Part shown: piece after piece, positions 6,688-15,990 of the stretch
How the letters are laid out: the number at the start of each line of letters is the position of its first letter
Position numbering within the stretch: the first letter of the stretch is position 1
Assembly (NCBI GenBank): GCA_017882405.1
Contig: JADGPO010000017.1
Span: forward strand, 1-17,188
Length of the DNA stretch: 17,188 nt
Reading direction: 5' to 3'
Source of the DNA: Solirubrobacteraceae bacterium
GTDB taxonomy: Bacteria > Actinomycetota > Thermoleophilia > Solirubrobacterales > Solirubrobacteraceae
Position numbers and translations under genes: made by a program
The notes under the pieces: generated by a model
What the model was told of the DNA's origin: nothing
What the model saw: the letters and a program-made list of their open reading frames with translations, nothing else
Databases searched by the model: none

Positions 6688-7750
6688 CCGTTACAGGATG
6701 GGGGGCGACGGGGTAGGCGCGCAGCACGTCGAGTACCTCGGGATCCTCGCCCTCGATTGCCATCCACGCCGCGCGCAGGCCCTCGCTGCCCGCCACCTGA
6801 AGGGCCTCGTTACGATGCTCGAGCTGGCTGATCGCCGTCGCCTCAGCCGGAGGGCGAATCACGCAGATCGCCGGCTCGCCCTCGGCGGCCAGCGCGGCGC
6901 GACGGCCCAGCCACGCGCTCAGCTGGTCGTAGCGCTCCGAGCGCGTCCGGCGCAGCTCCACCAGCCCGGGGTTGATCGTGCGCAGGTAGCGGTCGGTGAG
7001 CAGGCCGACCGGTCCGGAGAGGCCGCTGTGCTCGACGCCCTCGGGCCGGGTCTGGAGGACCAGGATGTCGGTGCACGTCTCAAGCGCGGCCTGGACGGGG
7101 ATCGCCTCGGCCAGGGTGGCGTCCAGCAGCTGCCGTCCGCGAAACGCCACCGGCTCTCCGGCAAGCCATGGCAGCCGCGCCGAGGCGCGCAGCGCGAAGC
7201 GCACCTCCTCGGTCGAGTGCAGGTTGCCGAGATCAACGATCGCGGCCGCGTCCGCGTCGGTGGCGGTGCAGTGCAGCTCGATGCCGCTCCCCAGCAGGAC
7301 GTCCATGCGCAGCGGCCGGCCCCGCGCCCAGATGCCGTCGACCACGTAGTCCATGTCGAATGCCGGGCCGCGGCCCCGCAGAGCCCGCCGCATGCTGACG
7401 AACCGCGGATCGCCGAAGCCGTGCCAGTACAGCGACGTCATGTATGCGGCCTGGCCGGCCATGAAGAAGGCGCTGTTGAACGCGCCCGCGGAGGCGCCGT
7501 GGACCTCGTCGAAGGCGTCGCGCAGGCCCAGCTGATCCAACGCCGAGGCCATCCCGGAGGAGACGACGCCCCGCATCGCTCCGCCCTCGATCACCAGCGC
7601 GACACGGCGGCCGTCGCTGCGCCCGCCCGGCGTGGAGCCCGCCTCCCGACGACGGCGCAGCGTCTGCACGACCGGATGGGCCCGCTGATCGGCGGTCATC
7701 GCCATGCGTGGGACGAGCGTGTCGGGGGAGAGGGAGCGCGTGATCGGCAT
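6677..7750 (-). CDS. Patatin-like phospholipase (RssA/PNPLA family)
   Basis: This is a predicted acyl hydrolase with the Ser-Asp dyad of patatins. The oxyanion loop is EGGAMRG (55-61), the nucleophile Ser87 lies in GASAG, and the acid is Asp210 in LLDATLAEAIP (the usual DG[GA] is here DAT, as in several bacterial homologues). The N-terminal 48 residues are polar, with no signal peptide, so the protein is cytoplasmic or peripheral. It has 357 residues, normal length. It overlaps the acyltransferase gene downstream and follows the glgA remnant after 35 bp. Next to acyl transfer and PgsA genes, it may remodel membrane phospholipids; substrate unknown. ATG codons at 7750 and 7705 are both possible starts. 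Confidence 0.88.
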   Translation of the reverse strand: MPITRSLSPDTLVPRMAMTADQRAHPVVQTLRRRREAGSTPGGRSDGRRVALVIEGGAMRGVVSSGMASALDQLGLRDAFDEVHGASAGAFNSAFFMAGQAAYMTSLYWHGFGDPRFVSMRRALRGRGPAFDMDYVVDGIWARGRPLRMDVLLGSGIELHCTATDADAAAIVDLGNLHSTEEVRFALRASARLPWLAGEPVAFRGRQLLDATLAEAIPVQAALETCTDILVLQTRPEGVEHSGLSGPVGLLTDRYLRTINPGLVELRRTRSERYDQLSAWLGRRAALAAEGEPAICVIRPPAEATAISQLEHRNEALQVAGSEGLRAAWMAIEGEDPEVLDVLRAYPVAPHPVTVVT

Positions 7751-7785
7751 GGGCAGGCGACCGCTCGCGACGGTCCACGAAACGG

Positions 7786-8263
7786 TCAGGTCAGGCTGTC
7801 ATAGAGAGCCGCTGTCTGCTCGGCGATCGCCGCCCGTGGCGGTGGCCGCCACGGCGGCCTCGCAGGCCATCGCCTCCAGGTTGACGATCCCCAGCGGCTC
7901 GTAGATCGACGGGCGGGCGAACACCGTGGCGTGGCTGATCAGCTCGATCACCTCGGCCTTGGGCAGCATCTGCTCGATCCACACCACGCCCTCGCGGCGG
8001 TCGCGCAGCTCATCGACGAGCCGCTGCACCTCGGCCCCGAGCTCGGGGGTGTCCGCCGAGCCGGCGCACAGCACCAGCTGGGCGTCGGGGTCGAAATGGC
8101 GGGCGGCGTGCAGCAGGTGCGCGACGCCTTTCTGGCGCGTGATCCGCCCCACGAACACGACCGACGGCGACGTCGCGACGGGTGCTCTGCGACACCGCGA
8201 TCACGGCGTCGGCGGCCTTAAGCGCGGTCTTCTCGGCCCAGCAGGAGACCGTGTAGCCGCCCT

Positions 8264-8267
<4 letters not shown>
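7786..8267 (-). pseudogene. glgA: Glycogen synthase (actinobacterial GlgA type) remnant, three deletions
   Basis: Three pieces of a GT-B glycosyltransferase remain, in three different frames. From 8267, KGGYTVSCWAEKTALKAADAVIAVSQSTRRDV matches the mid-protein GGGY-S-W-E-TA-AA-AVIAVS block of actinobacterial GlgA. From about 8164, PSVVFVGRITRQKGVAHLL to NLEAMACEAAVAATATGG holds the donor-site block with the E-x7-E motif (YEPLGIVNLEAM). The last piece, AIAEQTAALYDSLT, is the family's normal C-terminus and stops at 7786. By comparison with family members of about 390 residues, the first ~170, ~40 between pieces one and two, and ~55 near the end are gone. The first piece begins exactly at the pgm stop. 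It cannot make an active enzyme. Confidence 0.85.
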
Positions 8268-9901
<1,634 letters not shown>

Positions 9902-9905
9902 GGTG

Positions 9906-10034
9906 TCAGCCTACCTCCGCGGCTTGCTCATCCCAACCGAGCTGCGACCAGATGTCCGCCGGCAGCAGCCGGTCGATGCGGTCCAGGACGATCGCCGGCC
10001 AGTCGCCGGGCTCCAGTTGCCTGAGCGGCTGCGC
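9906..10034 (-). pseudogene. Orphan C-terminal gene tail upstream of pgm
   Basis: One minus-strand frame reads as ordinary protein, [40 protein letters not shown], and stops at 9906, four bases before the pgm start. No ATG or GTG exists in this frame between the stop and an upstream in-frame TGA at 10080-10082, and that part lies in the rnpB promoter and 5' end. It therefore looks like the end of a gene whose front has been lost. I do not recognise the family. The pgm ribosome-binding site lies within its last codons, which suggests it was once coupled to pgm. Confidence 0.4.
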
Positions 10035-10042
10035 CGCGGCGC

Positions 10043-10048
10043 TATGCT
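10043..10048 (+). promoter_or_regulatory. -10 element of rnpB
   Basis: TATGCT ends 7 bases before the predicted 5' end of RNase P RNA. The -35 is unclear: TTGCCT at 10017-10022 has a 20-base spacer, which is long, and CTGAGC at 10021-10026 gives 16 bases but a weak match. Confidence 0.5.
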
Positions 10049-10055
10049 GGCGGGC

Positions 10056-10382
10056 GCAGGCTGAGCAGTCGCGGAGGTATCAACCTTCGAGGAAAGTCCG
10101 GACATCACAGGGCAAGGTGGTCGGTAACGCCGACCCGGGGAAACCCGCGGGAAAGTGCCACAGAAAAGACACCGCCCAAGCCTGGGGCCGCTGCAGAGCC
10201 CCGGGACGGTAAGGGTGAAATGGTGCGGTAAGAGCGCACCGGCGTCGCGGTGACGCGGCGGCCAGGCAAACCCCACCCGATGCTAGGCCAAGCAGGACCG
10301 TTTGCAGGTGACCCGCCAAGGTCCGGGTAGGCCGCTTTAGATGGATGACTGCTCTCGACAAGATCCGGCTTACAGGCCTGCT
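10056..10382 (+). ncRNA. rnpB: RNase P RNA, bacterial type A
   Basis: This is the catalytic RNA that trims tRNA 5' leaders. The conserved regions appear in order: GAGGAAAGTCCGGAC (P4 5' strand) at about 10090, GGTAACGCC, GGGGAAACCC, the core GGTAAGGGTGAAATGGTGCGGTAAGAGCGCACCG in pieces around 10208-10240, AAACCCCACCCG and AGGCCAAGCAGG, GGGTAGGCCGCT, AGATGGATGACTGC and the 3' block GACAAGATCCGGCTTACA. P1 is GCAGGC (10056-10061) with GCCTGC (10376-10381), and CAGTCGC pairs with GACTG for P2. The length of about 327 nt is normal. The L15 loop reads GGC (10265-10267) instead of the usual GGU that pairs with the tRNA 3' end. Confidence 0.97.
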
Positions 10383-10385
10383 ACC

Positions 10386-10413
10386 GAGAAGCCCCGCTCC
10401 GGCGGGGCTTCTC
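10386..10413 (+). terminator. Strong hairpin terminator after rnpB
   Basis: A perfect 12-bp stem (GAGAAGCCCCGC / GCGGGGCTTCTC) with a TCCG loop starts just after RNase P RNA. There is no T run, as is frequent in GC-rich actinobacteria. Being symmetrical, it may also end the fadD transcript arriving from the other strand. Confidence 0.85.
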
Positions 10414-10509
10414 CATGAGCAGCGCCAGGCCGACTCCCGACCGTCGCCGCGCCTCGGGCACGTACAGGTCCTCGAGCCAGATGCCCGGCCGCACCTGCAC
10501 CGCGGCGGC
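10414..10509 (-). pseudogene. GNAT acetyltransferase fragment
   Basis: Directly after the fadD stop, one minus-strand frame reads VQVRPGIWLEDLYVPEARRRSGVGLALLM. This matches the central GNAT region: the strand before the acetyl-CoA site (WLEDLYV) and the R-x2-GxG/A pyrophosphate loop (here RRRSGVGLALL, with a residue missing or inserted relative to PEARGRGVG). Only about 30 of the usual 150-170 residues are present. The front is cut by fadD, and the back runs into the rnpB terminator hairpin, whose sequence encodes the last MEKPRR codons. It is a remnant, not a working gene. A chance match is possible but unlikely given the length of the motif. Confidence 0.55.
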
Positions 10510-10511
10510 GG

Positions 10512-12005
10512 TCAATCCTCTGCGGCCGGCCGTTCGATTTCCCGCTTGAGGATCTTGCCGGTCGGGCCCTTGGGCAGCTCGTCGACCAGCCACACGTGGC
10601 GCGGGTACTTGTAGGCGGCGACCTGCTCCTTGACGTAGTCGCGCAGCTCCTCGGCTGAGACCGAACCGCCGTCCTTGAGCGCCACCACGGCGGCGACCTC
10701 CTCGCCGTACTCGTCGTGGGGGACGCCGAGCACCGCGGCCTCGCGGACCTCGGGGTGCTCGTAGAGCACCTCCTCGATCTCCCGCGGATAGACGTTGTAG
10801 CCGCCGCGGATGATCATGTCCTTCTTGCGGTCCACGATGAAGAAGTAGCCGTTCTCGTCGACCTTGGCCAGGTCGCCGGTGTGCAGCCAGCCGTCGACGA
10901 TCGTCTCGGCCGTCGCCTCTTTGCGGTTCCAGTAGCCGTTCATCACGTTGTGGCCCTTGATCAGGATCTCGCCGACCTCCCCCTGGTCCACCTCGTGGCC
11001 GTCATCGTCGACGACCTTCATCTCGACCCCCTCGATCGGGGTGCCGATCGATCCGGGCTTGCGCTCGCGGTCGGGGTGGTTGAAGGAGGCCACCGGCGAG
11101 CTCTCCGACAGTCCGTAGCCCTCCAGCACCTTGCACTTGAACGCCTCCTCGAAGCCGCGCATCAGCTCCACGGGCATCGCCGACCCGCCGGAAGCGCAGA
11201 CCTTCAGGGTCGAGACGTCGTAGTCGGCGCGGTTGTCGAGGTTCAGCATGGCGCCGTACATCGTCGGCACGCCCTGGAACACGTTGACCTGGTCGCGCTG
11301 GATGATCTCCAGCGCCTTGGCCGGATCGAAGCGCGGGATCAGCGTCAGCGTCCCGCCGCCGCCGAGCGTGGCGTTCATGCCGCAGGTCTGCCCGAAGGTG
11401 TGAAACAGCGGCAGCGCCCCCAGCACGACCGCCTCGGAGCCCAGGCTGAACAGGCCACGCGACGCCTCCGCGTTGCGCGTCAGGTTGGCGTTGGAGAGCT
11501 CGGCGCCCTTGGGCTGGCCGGTGGTGCCCGACGTGTACAGGATCACCGCGGTGTCGCCGTCACCGGTGTCGGCAAACTCGGTCAGCGGCTCGGCCTCCCC
11601 GACCTGGTTCTCAAATTCACCCGCCTTGATCAGCACGCACTCCGCGCCCGCCTCCTCGGCGCCCGTCTGGGCGGCCTCGGCGAAGCCGTCCCAGGCGAAC
11701 AGCAACTTGGCCTCGGGGTCCTTGAGATAGAAGCCGACCTCGCGCTTCTTGAGCAGCACGTTCATCGGCACCACGATCGCGCCGGCGCGCAGGGCGCCGT
11801 AGTAGCACACGGGGAAGTAGGGGACGTTGGGGAGCATGATCCCGACGCGGTCGCCGGCGTTGACGCCGTGCGCGCGCAGCAGGCCCGCCAGATGGGCGGT
11901 CGCGCCGCCTAGCATCCGGTAGCTCAATTCGACGTCGTCGAGCTTGACGGCGACGTGGTCGGGGTCCTGCCGGGCGGCGTTGAGGATCGTTTGTGCGAGG
12001 TTCAT
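10512..12005 (-). CDS. fadD: Long-chain fatty acid–CoA ligase family protein
   Basis: This is an AMP-forming acyl-CoA synthetase that activates a carboxylic acid via an acyl-adenylate. All core motifs are intact: P-loop YTSGTTGQPKG (157-167), YGLSE (297-301), GWLHTGD (372-378), hinge DRKKD (392-396), and the catalytic lysine Lys484 in PTGKILK. At 497 residues it matches the shorter bacterial FadD-like and cyclohexanecarboxylate/benzoate-ligase-like group, so the acyl substrate may be medium or long chain or aromatic and cannot be told from sequence. ATG at 12005 follows GGAGA at seven bases, within the end of ech (2-bp gap), so the two are one operon supplying fatty-acid or related acid breakdown. 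Confidence 0.93.
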   Translation of the reverse strand: MNLAQTILNAARQDPDHVAVKLDDVELSYRMLGGATAHLAGLLRAHGVNAGDRVGIMLPNVPYFPVCYYGALRAGAIVVPMNVLLKKREVGFYLKDPEAKLLFAWDGFAEAAQTGAEEAGAECVLIKAGEFENQVGEAEPLTEFADTGDGDTAVILYTSGTTGQPKGAELSNANLTRNAEASRGLFSLGSEAVVLGALPLFHTFGQTCGMNATLGGGGTLTLIPRFDPAKALEIIQRDQVNVFQGVPTMYGAMLNLDNRADYDVSTLKVCASGGSAMPVELMRGFEEAFKCKVLEGYGLSESSPVASFNHPDRERKPGSIGTPIEGVEMKVVDDDGHEVDQGEVGEILIKGHNVMNGYWNRKEATAETIVDGWLHTGDLAKVDENGYFFIVDRKKDMIIRGGYNVYPREIEEVLYEHPEVREAAVLGVPHDEYGEEVAAVVALKDGGSVSAEELRDYVKEQVAAYKYPRHVWLVDELPKGPTGKILKREIERPAAED

Positions 12006-12007
12006 CG

Positions 12008-12688
12008 TTATTCTCCGGTGAAGGTGGGTGGGCGCTTCTGTATGAAGGACACGACGCCCTCCATGAAGTCCTTGGAATCCGCGCGCTCCTGCTGGAGCTG
12101 GGCCTCGAGGTCCAGCGACTCGGCGAAGCCGTCGTAGGTGCGCGCGTTGATGGTGCGCTTGATCGTGGCGTAGGACCCGGGCGGACCGGCGGCCAAACGC
12201 TGGGCCAGCTCGGTCACCGCGGCGTGCAGCTGCTCGTCGTCGACCACGCGGTTGGCCAGACCCCAGTCCAGCGCCTGTTCGGCGCCGATGCGCTCGCCGA
12301 GCATCGCCATCTCCATCGCGCGCCCGTGACCGACCCGGACCGCCGGGCTCTGCGAGGCGCCCCCGTCCAGGCCCAGCCCGATGTTGACGAACGCCAGCAG
12401 GAAGTACGCCGAGCGCGCCGCCACCAGCGTCAGCAGGTCGAAGCTGCCGCCCTCCTTCTGCAGCTCGCCGCCCGCCTTGAGGTCGGCGCCCGAGGAGAAC
12501 GCGCGACCGGCGCCGGTGAAGACGATCGCCCGGACGTCCGGATCATCGGCCGCGGTATCCAGCGCAGCCTGCAGATCGACGCCCAGCTGGTGGATCCACG
12601 CGTTCAGCGCTTCGGGCCGATTGAGCGACACCCACGCCACCCCGTCGACGCGCTCGCAATCCACCGTCTCCAGGTTCAATGCGGTCAC
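12008..12688 (-). CDS. Enoyl-CoA hydratase/isomerase family protein with internal deletion
   Basis: This is a crotonase-fold protein normally hydrating enoyl-CoA in beta-oxidation. The first oxyanion-hole block is present (GRAFSSGADLKAG, 61-73), as is the downstream SAYFLLAFVNIGLGLDGG region and a normal C-terminus (QKRPPTFTGE). However, DLLT (residue 87) is followed directly by LVAARSAYF. In related proteins about 40-45 residues lie here, including the second oxyanion-hole block (PVIAAVNGxAVGxG). The result is 226 residues instead of about 260-270, in frame. As read, the active site cannot form, so this is either a dead enzyme or an assembly deletion near 12427. The start is GTG at 12688, with a weak ribosome-binding site. 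Confidence 0.85.
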   Translation of the reverse strand: MTALNLETVDCERVDGVAWVSLNRPEALNAWIHQLGVDLQAALDTAADDPDVRAIVFTGAGRAFSSGADLKAGGELQKEGGSFDLLTLVAARSAYFLLAFVNIGLGLDGGASQSPAVRVGHGRAMEMAMLGERIGAEQALDWGLANRVVDDEQLHAAVTELAQRLAAGPPGSYATIKRTINARTYDGFAESLDLEAQLQQERADSKDFMEGVVSFIQKRPPTFTGE

Positions 12689-12750
12689 ACCGTCGACAAT
12701 ACCGGGCCGCGGGTGGCGCCGACGCCGTGGTTTGAGCGAAGATAGGCGCC

Positions 12751-15750
12751 ATGCAACTGCTGCCCAAGCGCATCATCGCTCCCGTGGGCCGGATCGGGGC
12801 GGCGGCGCAGAACGCGTTGGAGGTGGCGCGCTTCGGGGGTCTGGACACCGAGGAGCAGCCCTCGCCCTACGAGGTGGCCGCCGAGCACCGGGTCTATCGG
12901 CTGCGCCACTACTACCCCCGCGACGGTGAGAACGGGGATCGGCCCATTGATCCGACCCCACCCGCCCCGGCCGTCCTGCTCGTGCCGCCGATGATGCTGG
13001 CCGCCGAGGTCTACGACGTATCGCCCGCCACCAGTGCGGTCACAATCCTGCACGAGCACGGCACCGACCCGTGGGTGGTGGACTTCGGCTCGCCCGAGCA
13101 CGTCGAGGGCGGGCTGGAGCGCACGCTCGCCGATCACGTGCGTGCGGTCTCGCACGCCGTGGACCAGGTGCGTGAGCTGACCGGTCGCGACGTGCACCTG
13201 GCGGGCTACTCCCAGGGCGGGATGTTCTGCTATCAGGTGGCGGCCTACCGCCGCAACGACGGTCTGGCATCGCTGATCACCTTCGGCAGTCCCGTCGACA
13301 CCCGCCAGCGGATGCCTCTGGGTCTCCCCGAGAATCTGGCCTCGGGCCTGGCCAACCTGATCGCCCACGGGATCTTCCGGGGTGGCGCATTTCCCGCCTG
13401 GGCGAGCCGGAACGGCTTCGTGTTGCTGGACCCGGTCAAGTCGGTGCGCAGCCGGATCGAGTTCATTCTGCAGCTGCACGATCGCGAGGCGCTGCTCCCG
13501 CGCGAGGGCCAGCGCCGCTTCCTGGAGGCGGAGGGTTGGGTCGCCTGGCCGGGGCCGGCGCTGGCCGACTTCCTCAGCCAGTTCATCGATCACAATCGCC
13601 TGCTGGAGGGTGGATTCACGGTCGATGATCGGCTGCTGACGCTGGCCGACATCGCGACGCCGATCCTGTCGGTGGTCGGGACCGTCGACGAGATCGCGCC
13701 GGCCGCCGGCGTGCGGGCGATCCGCCTGGCCGCGCCGCGGGCGGAGGTGTACGAGCTGGCCCTGCACGCCGGCCACTTCGGTCTGGTGGTGGGCTCGAAG
13801 TCCAATGAGGTCACGTGGCCGACGGTGGCCGGCTGGGCGCGCTGGCGCGACGGCGACGACGACGCGCCCCCCGAGGGTCTGACCGAGGTCCCCGACGACG
13901 TGACCGCCGAGCTCGTCCCGCGGGTCCGGAACCGGGTCGGCTACGGGCTCGAGCTGGCCGGCGCGGTCGGCGGAGGCATGGCCCGCTCGGTGGTCGGGAC
14001 CGCGCGGCGGACCACCCGCGGGATGCGCGAGCTCAGCCGGGAAGCCGCCGGCGTGCTGCCGAGCCTGGCCCGCCTGGAGCAGGTGCAGCCGGGCACGCGG
14101 ATCTCCCTCGGCCTGCTGGTGGAGGAGCGGACGCGGCGCGCTCCTGACCGGATCCTGTTCCTGTTCCAGGACCGCGCGCACAGCGCGCGGGATGTCAACG
14201 AGCGGATCGACAACGTGGTGCGCGGCCTGATCTCGGTCGGCGTGCGCCAGGGCGAGCACGTCGGCGTGCTGATGGGCTCCCGGCCCAGCGCCCTGGCGGT
14301 GGTGACCGCGCTCAGCCGCCTCGGAGCTGTGGCGGTGCTGCTGCGCCCGGACGGGAACACCGAGCGCGAGGCCGAGCTGGGGTTGGTGCGGCGGATCATC
14401 GCCGACCCCGAGCGGGCCGGCCAAGCCGTGAATTTGTCGCACCCGCCCACGGTGCACACCTTCGTGCTCGGCGGGGGAGGCGGCCCGCGGGACCTGGGCA
14501 TGCCGCTGGCCGCCGACATGGAGCAGATCGACCCGCGCAAGGTCCGGATGCCCAAGTGGTACCGGCCCAATCCCGGGAAGGCCGGCGACCTGGCGTTCAT
14601 CCTGTTCACCGGCGAGGGCGACAACGTGCGCATGAGCCGCATCACCAACGGGCGCTGGGTGACCTCGGCCCTGGGCACGGCCTCCTCGGCGGCGCTGTCG
14701 GGCGCCGACACCGTCTACAGCGTCACCCCCCTGTATCACCCCTCCGGCCTGATGGTGAGCGTCGGCGCGGCGATCGCGGGCGGCGCGCGGCTGGCGATGG
14801 CCTCGAAGTTCGACCCCGCGACATTCTGGGAGGAGGTCAGACGCTACGGGGTGACGGTCACCTCCTATACGTGGACGCTGCTCCACGATCTCGTGCAGGC
14901 CCCGCCGCAGCCGGGCGAGCGCCACCACCCGGTGCGGCTGTTCATCGGCTCGGGCATGCCGCGCAACCTGTGGCGCCGCGTGCAGCGCCGCTTCGCCCCG
15001 GCGCGCGTGGTCGAGTTCTACGCGTCCACCGAGACGGGCGCCGTGCTCGTCAATCTCCGCGACGCCAAGCCGGGAGCGATGGGCCGCCGGCTGCCGGGCA
15101 GCCCGGAGGTTCGCCTCGGCGCATACGACGTCGAGCACGAGCAGCTGGCACTTCGCGACGACGGCTTCGTGCGCGAGTGCGGCACCGACGAGGTCGGGAT
15201 CCTGCTCGCCCGGGCGAGCACGCCCGACTCGATCGCCACCACCCCGCTGCGCGGCGTGTTCGCCCGCGAGGATGCCTGGCTGTCGACCGGCGATCTGTTC
15301 CGGCGCGACGCCGACGGCGACTACTGGCGGCTGGACAGCGCCCGTGACGTCATCCACACGGCCACCGGGCCGGCGTACAGCGTCCCGATCCGCGACGCCC
15401 TCGGCGACCTGCCGGCGGTCGACCTGGCGGTCGCCTACGGGCTGAAGCTCGAGGGGCGGCAGGGCGAGCTCGCCGTGGCCGCGGTGACGCTGCGCGACTC
15501 CCAGACGCTCGACGCCCGCGCGGTCGGCGACGCGCTGGAGCGCCTGCCGGCTCCCGCGCGCCCCGACATCGTTCACGTCGTCGACGAGATCTCGATGACG
15601 ACCTGGTTTCGCCCGCTCACCGCGCCGCTGCGCGACGCCGGGCTACCCCGGGCCGACAGGGAACGCGCCTGGTACCGCGACCGTGGCGGGCGCCGCTATC
15701 GGCCGCTCACCGAAGCGGCCCGGCGGCGCCTGTCGGCCGGCGAGAACTGA
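12751..15750 (+). CDS. Fusion of alpha/beta hydrolase and acyl-CoA synthetase-like domain
   Basis: The protein has 999 residues and two domains. Residues 1-370 form an alpha/beta hydrolase of the PHA-synthase-like branch, with nucleophile Ser154 (GYSQGG), Asp313 (GTVDE) and His342 (HAGHFG); Ser replaces the Cys of true PhaC. A linker of about 70 residues follows. Residues 450-990 are an AMP-dependent synthetase fold with an ASTETG block (Glu761) and STGDLF (Asp848). Its P-loop is degenerate (LFTGEGDNVRM, 618-628, versus TSGTTGxPKG) and the catalytic-lysine motif reads RPLTAPLR, without the usual GK. Similar ~1000-residue fusions occur in mycobacteria. It is transcribed divergently from ech-fadD, so it may handle an acyl ester or thioester linked to that pathway. 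Confidence 0.9.
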   Translation: MQLLPKRIIAPVGRIGAAAQNALEVARFGGLDTEEQPSPYEVAAEHRVYRLRHYYPRDGENGDRPIDPTPPAPAVLLVPPMMLAAEVYDVSPATSAVTILHEHGTDPWVVDFGSPEHVEGGLERTLADHVRAVSHAVDQVRELTGRDVHLAGYSQGGMFCYQVAAYRRNDGLASLITFGSPVDTRQRMPLGLPENLASGLANLIAHGIFRGGAFPAWASRNGFVLLDPVKSVRSRIEFILQLHDREALLPREGQRRFLEAEGWVAWPGPALADFLSQFIDHNRLLEGGFTVDDRLLTLADIATPILSVVGTVDEIAPAAGVRAIRLAAPRAEVYELALHAGHFGLVVGSKSNEVTWPTVAGWARWRDGDDDAPPEGLTEVPDDVTAELVPRVRNRVGYGLELAGAVGGGMARSVVGTARRTTRGMRELSREAAGVLPSLARLEQVQPGTRISLGLLVEERTRRAPDRILFLFQDRAHSARDVNERIDNVVRGLISVGVRQGEHVGVLMGSRPSALAVVTALSRLGAVAVLLRPDGNTEREAELGLVRRIIADPERAGQAVNLSHPPTVHTFVLGGGGGPRDLGMPLAADMEQIDPRKVRMPKWYRPNPGKAGDLAFILFTGEGDNVRMSRITNGRWVTSALGTASSAALSGADTVYSVTPLYHPSGLMVSVGAAIAGGARLAMASKFDPATFWEEVRRYGVTVTSYTWTLLHDLVQAPPQPGERHHPVRLFIGSGMPRNLWRRVQRRFAPARVVEFYASTETGAVLVNLRDAKPGAMGRRLPGSPEVRLGAYDVEHEQLALRDDGFVRECGTDEVGILLARASTPDSIATTPLRGVFAREDAWLSTGDLFRRDADGDYWRLDSARDVIHTATGPAYSVPIRDALGDLPAVDLAVAYGLKLEGRQGELAVAAVTLRDSQTLDARAVGDALERLPAPARPDIVHVVDEISMTTWFRPLTAPLRDAGLPRADRERAWYRDRGGRRYRPLTEAARRRLSAGEN

Positions 15751-15753
15751 CGC

Positions 15754-15990
15754 TCAGGCGGGCAGGGTCTCGCCCGAGTAGAGCTTGTGCACCGTCACGG
15801 TCCCCGCGGGGGCCGCGTTGATGCACAGCTCGCAGAGCACGCACTCGTCGAGGTTGGACTCCACGATCTGGACGCCGCCCGGGCCCGCGGTGAAGATGTC
15901 GACCGGGCAGACGTCGGTCAGCTTCTGGGCCAGCTCGGCGTCGCCCGCGACGGCGGCCGAGACGGTGACGTCGATGAAGGTGCCGGGCAT
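15754..15990 (-). CDS. Small [4Fe-4S] ferredoxin-like protein
   Basis: The 78-residue electron carrier has one potential [4Fe-4S] site. Cys50-x2-Cys53-x2-Cys56 (CVLCELC) plus the distal Cys28 in VCPVDIFT supply exactly four ligands. The second cluster's remaining cysteine is absent (INAAP where CxxxCP would be), so this is a single-cluster protein resembling the FixX/ETF-QO-type ferredoxin domain. ATG at 15990 overlaps the sucD stop by one base (TGATG), with AAGGAA eight bases upstream, so translation is coupled to sucD. It ends 3 bp from the convergent 999-residue gene. The partner is unknown; a 2-oxoacid:ferredoxin oxidoreductase or an acyl-CoA dehydrogenase system are both reasonable. Confidence 0.85.
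   Translation of the reverse strand: MPGTFIDVTVSAAVAGDAELAQKLTDVCPVDIFTAGPGGVQIVESNLDECVLCELCINAAPAGTVTVHKLYSGETLPA

Noticed and set aside
6335..7804. A 489-codon plus-strand frame across plsC and the patatin gene
   Set aside because: It is antisense to two genes with recognised active-site motifs and shows no motif of its own.
10716..11912. A 398-codon plus-strand frame opposite fadD
   Set aside because: It is antisense to a gene with complete catalytic motifs, and its composition (HRRHALEHVDLVALDD-type sequence) is typical of a shadow frame.
12685..15576. A 963-codon open frame on the minus strand opposite the hydrolase–synthetase fusion
   Set aside because: It mirrors the coding gene, is rich in His, Arg, Gln and Gly with no domain motif, and has no ribosome-binding site. 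Long antisense frames are expected in GC-rich coding DNA.
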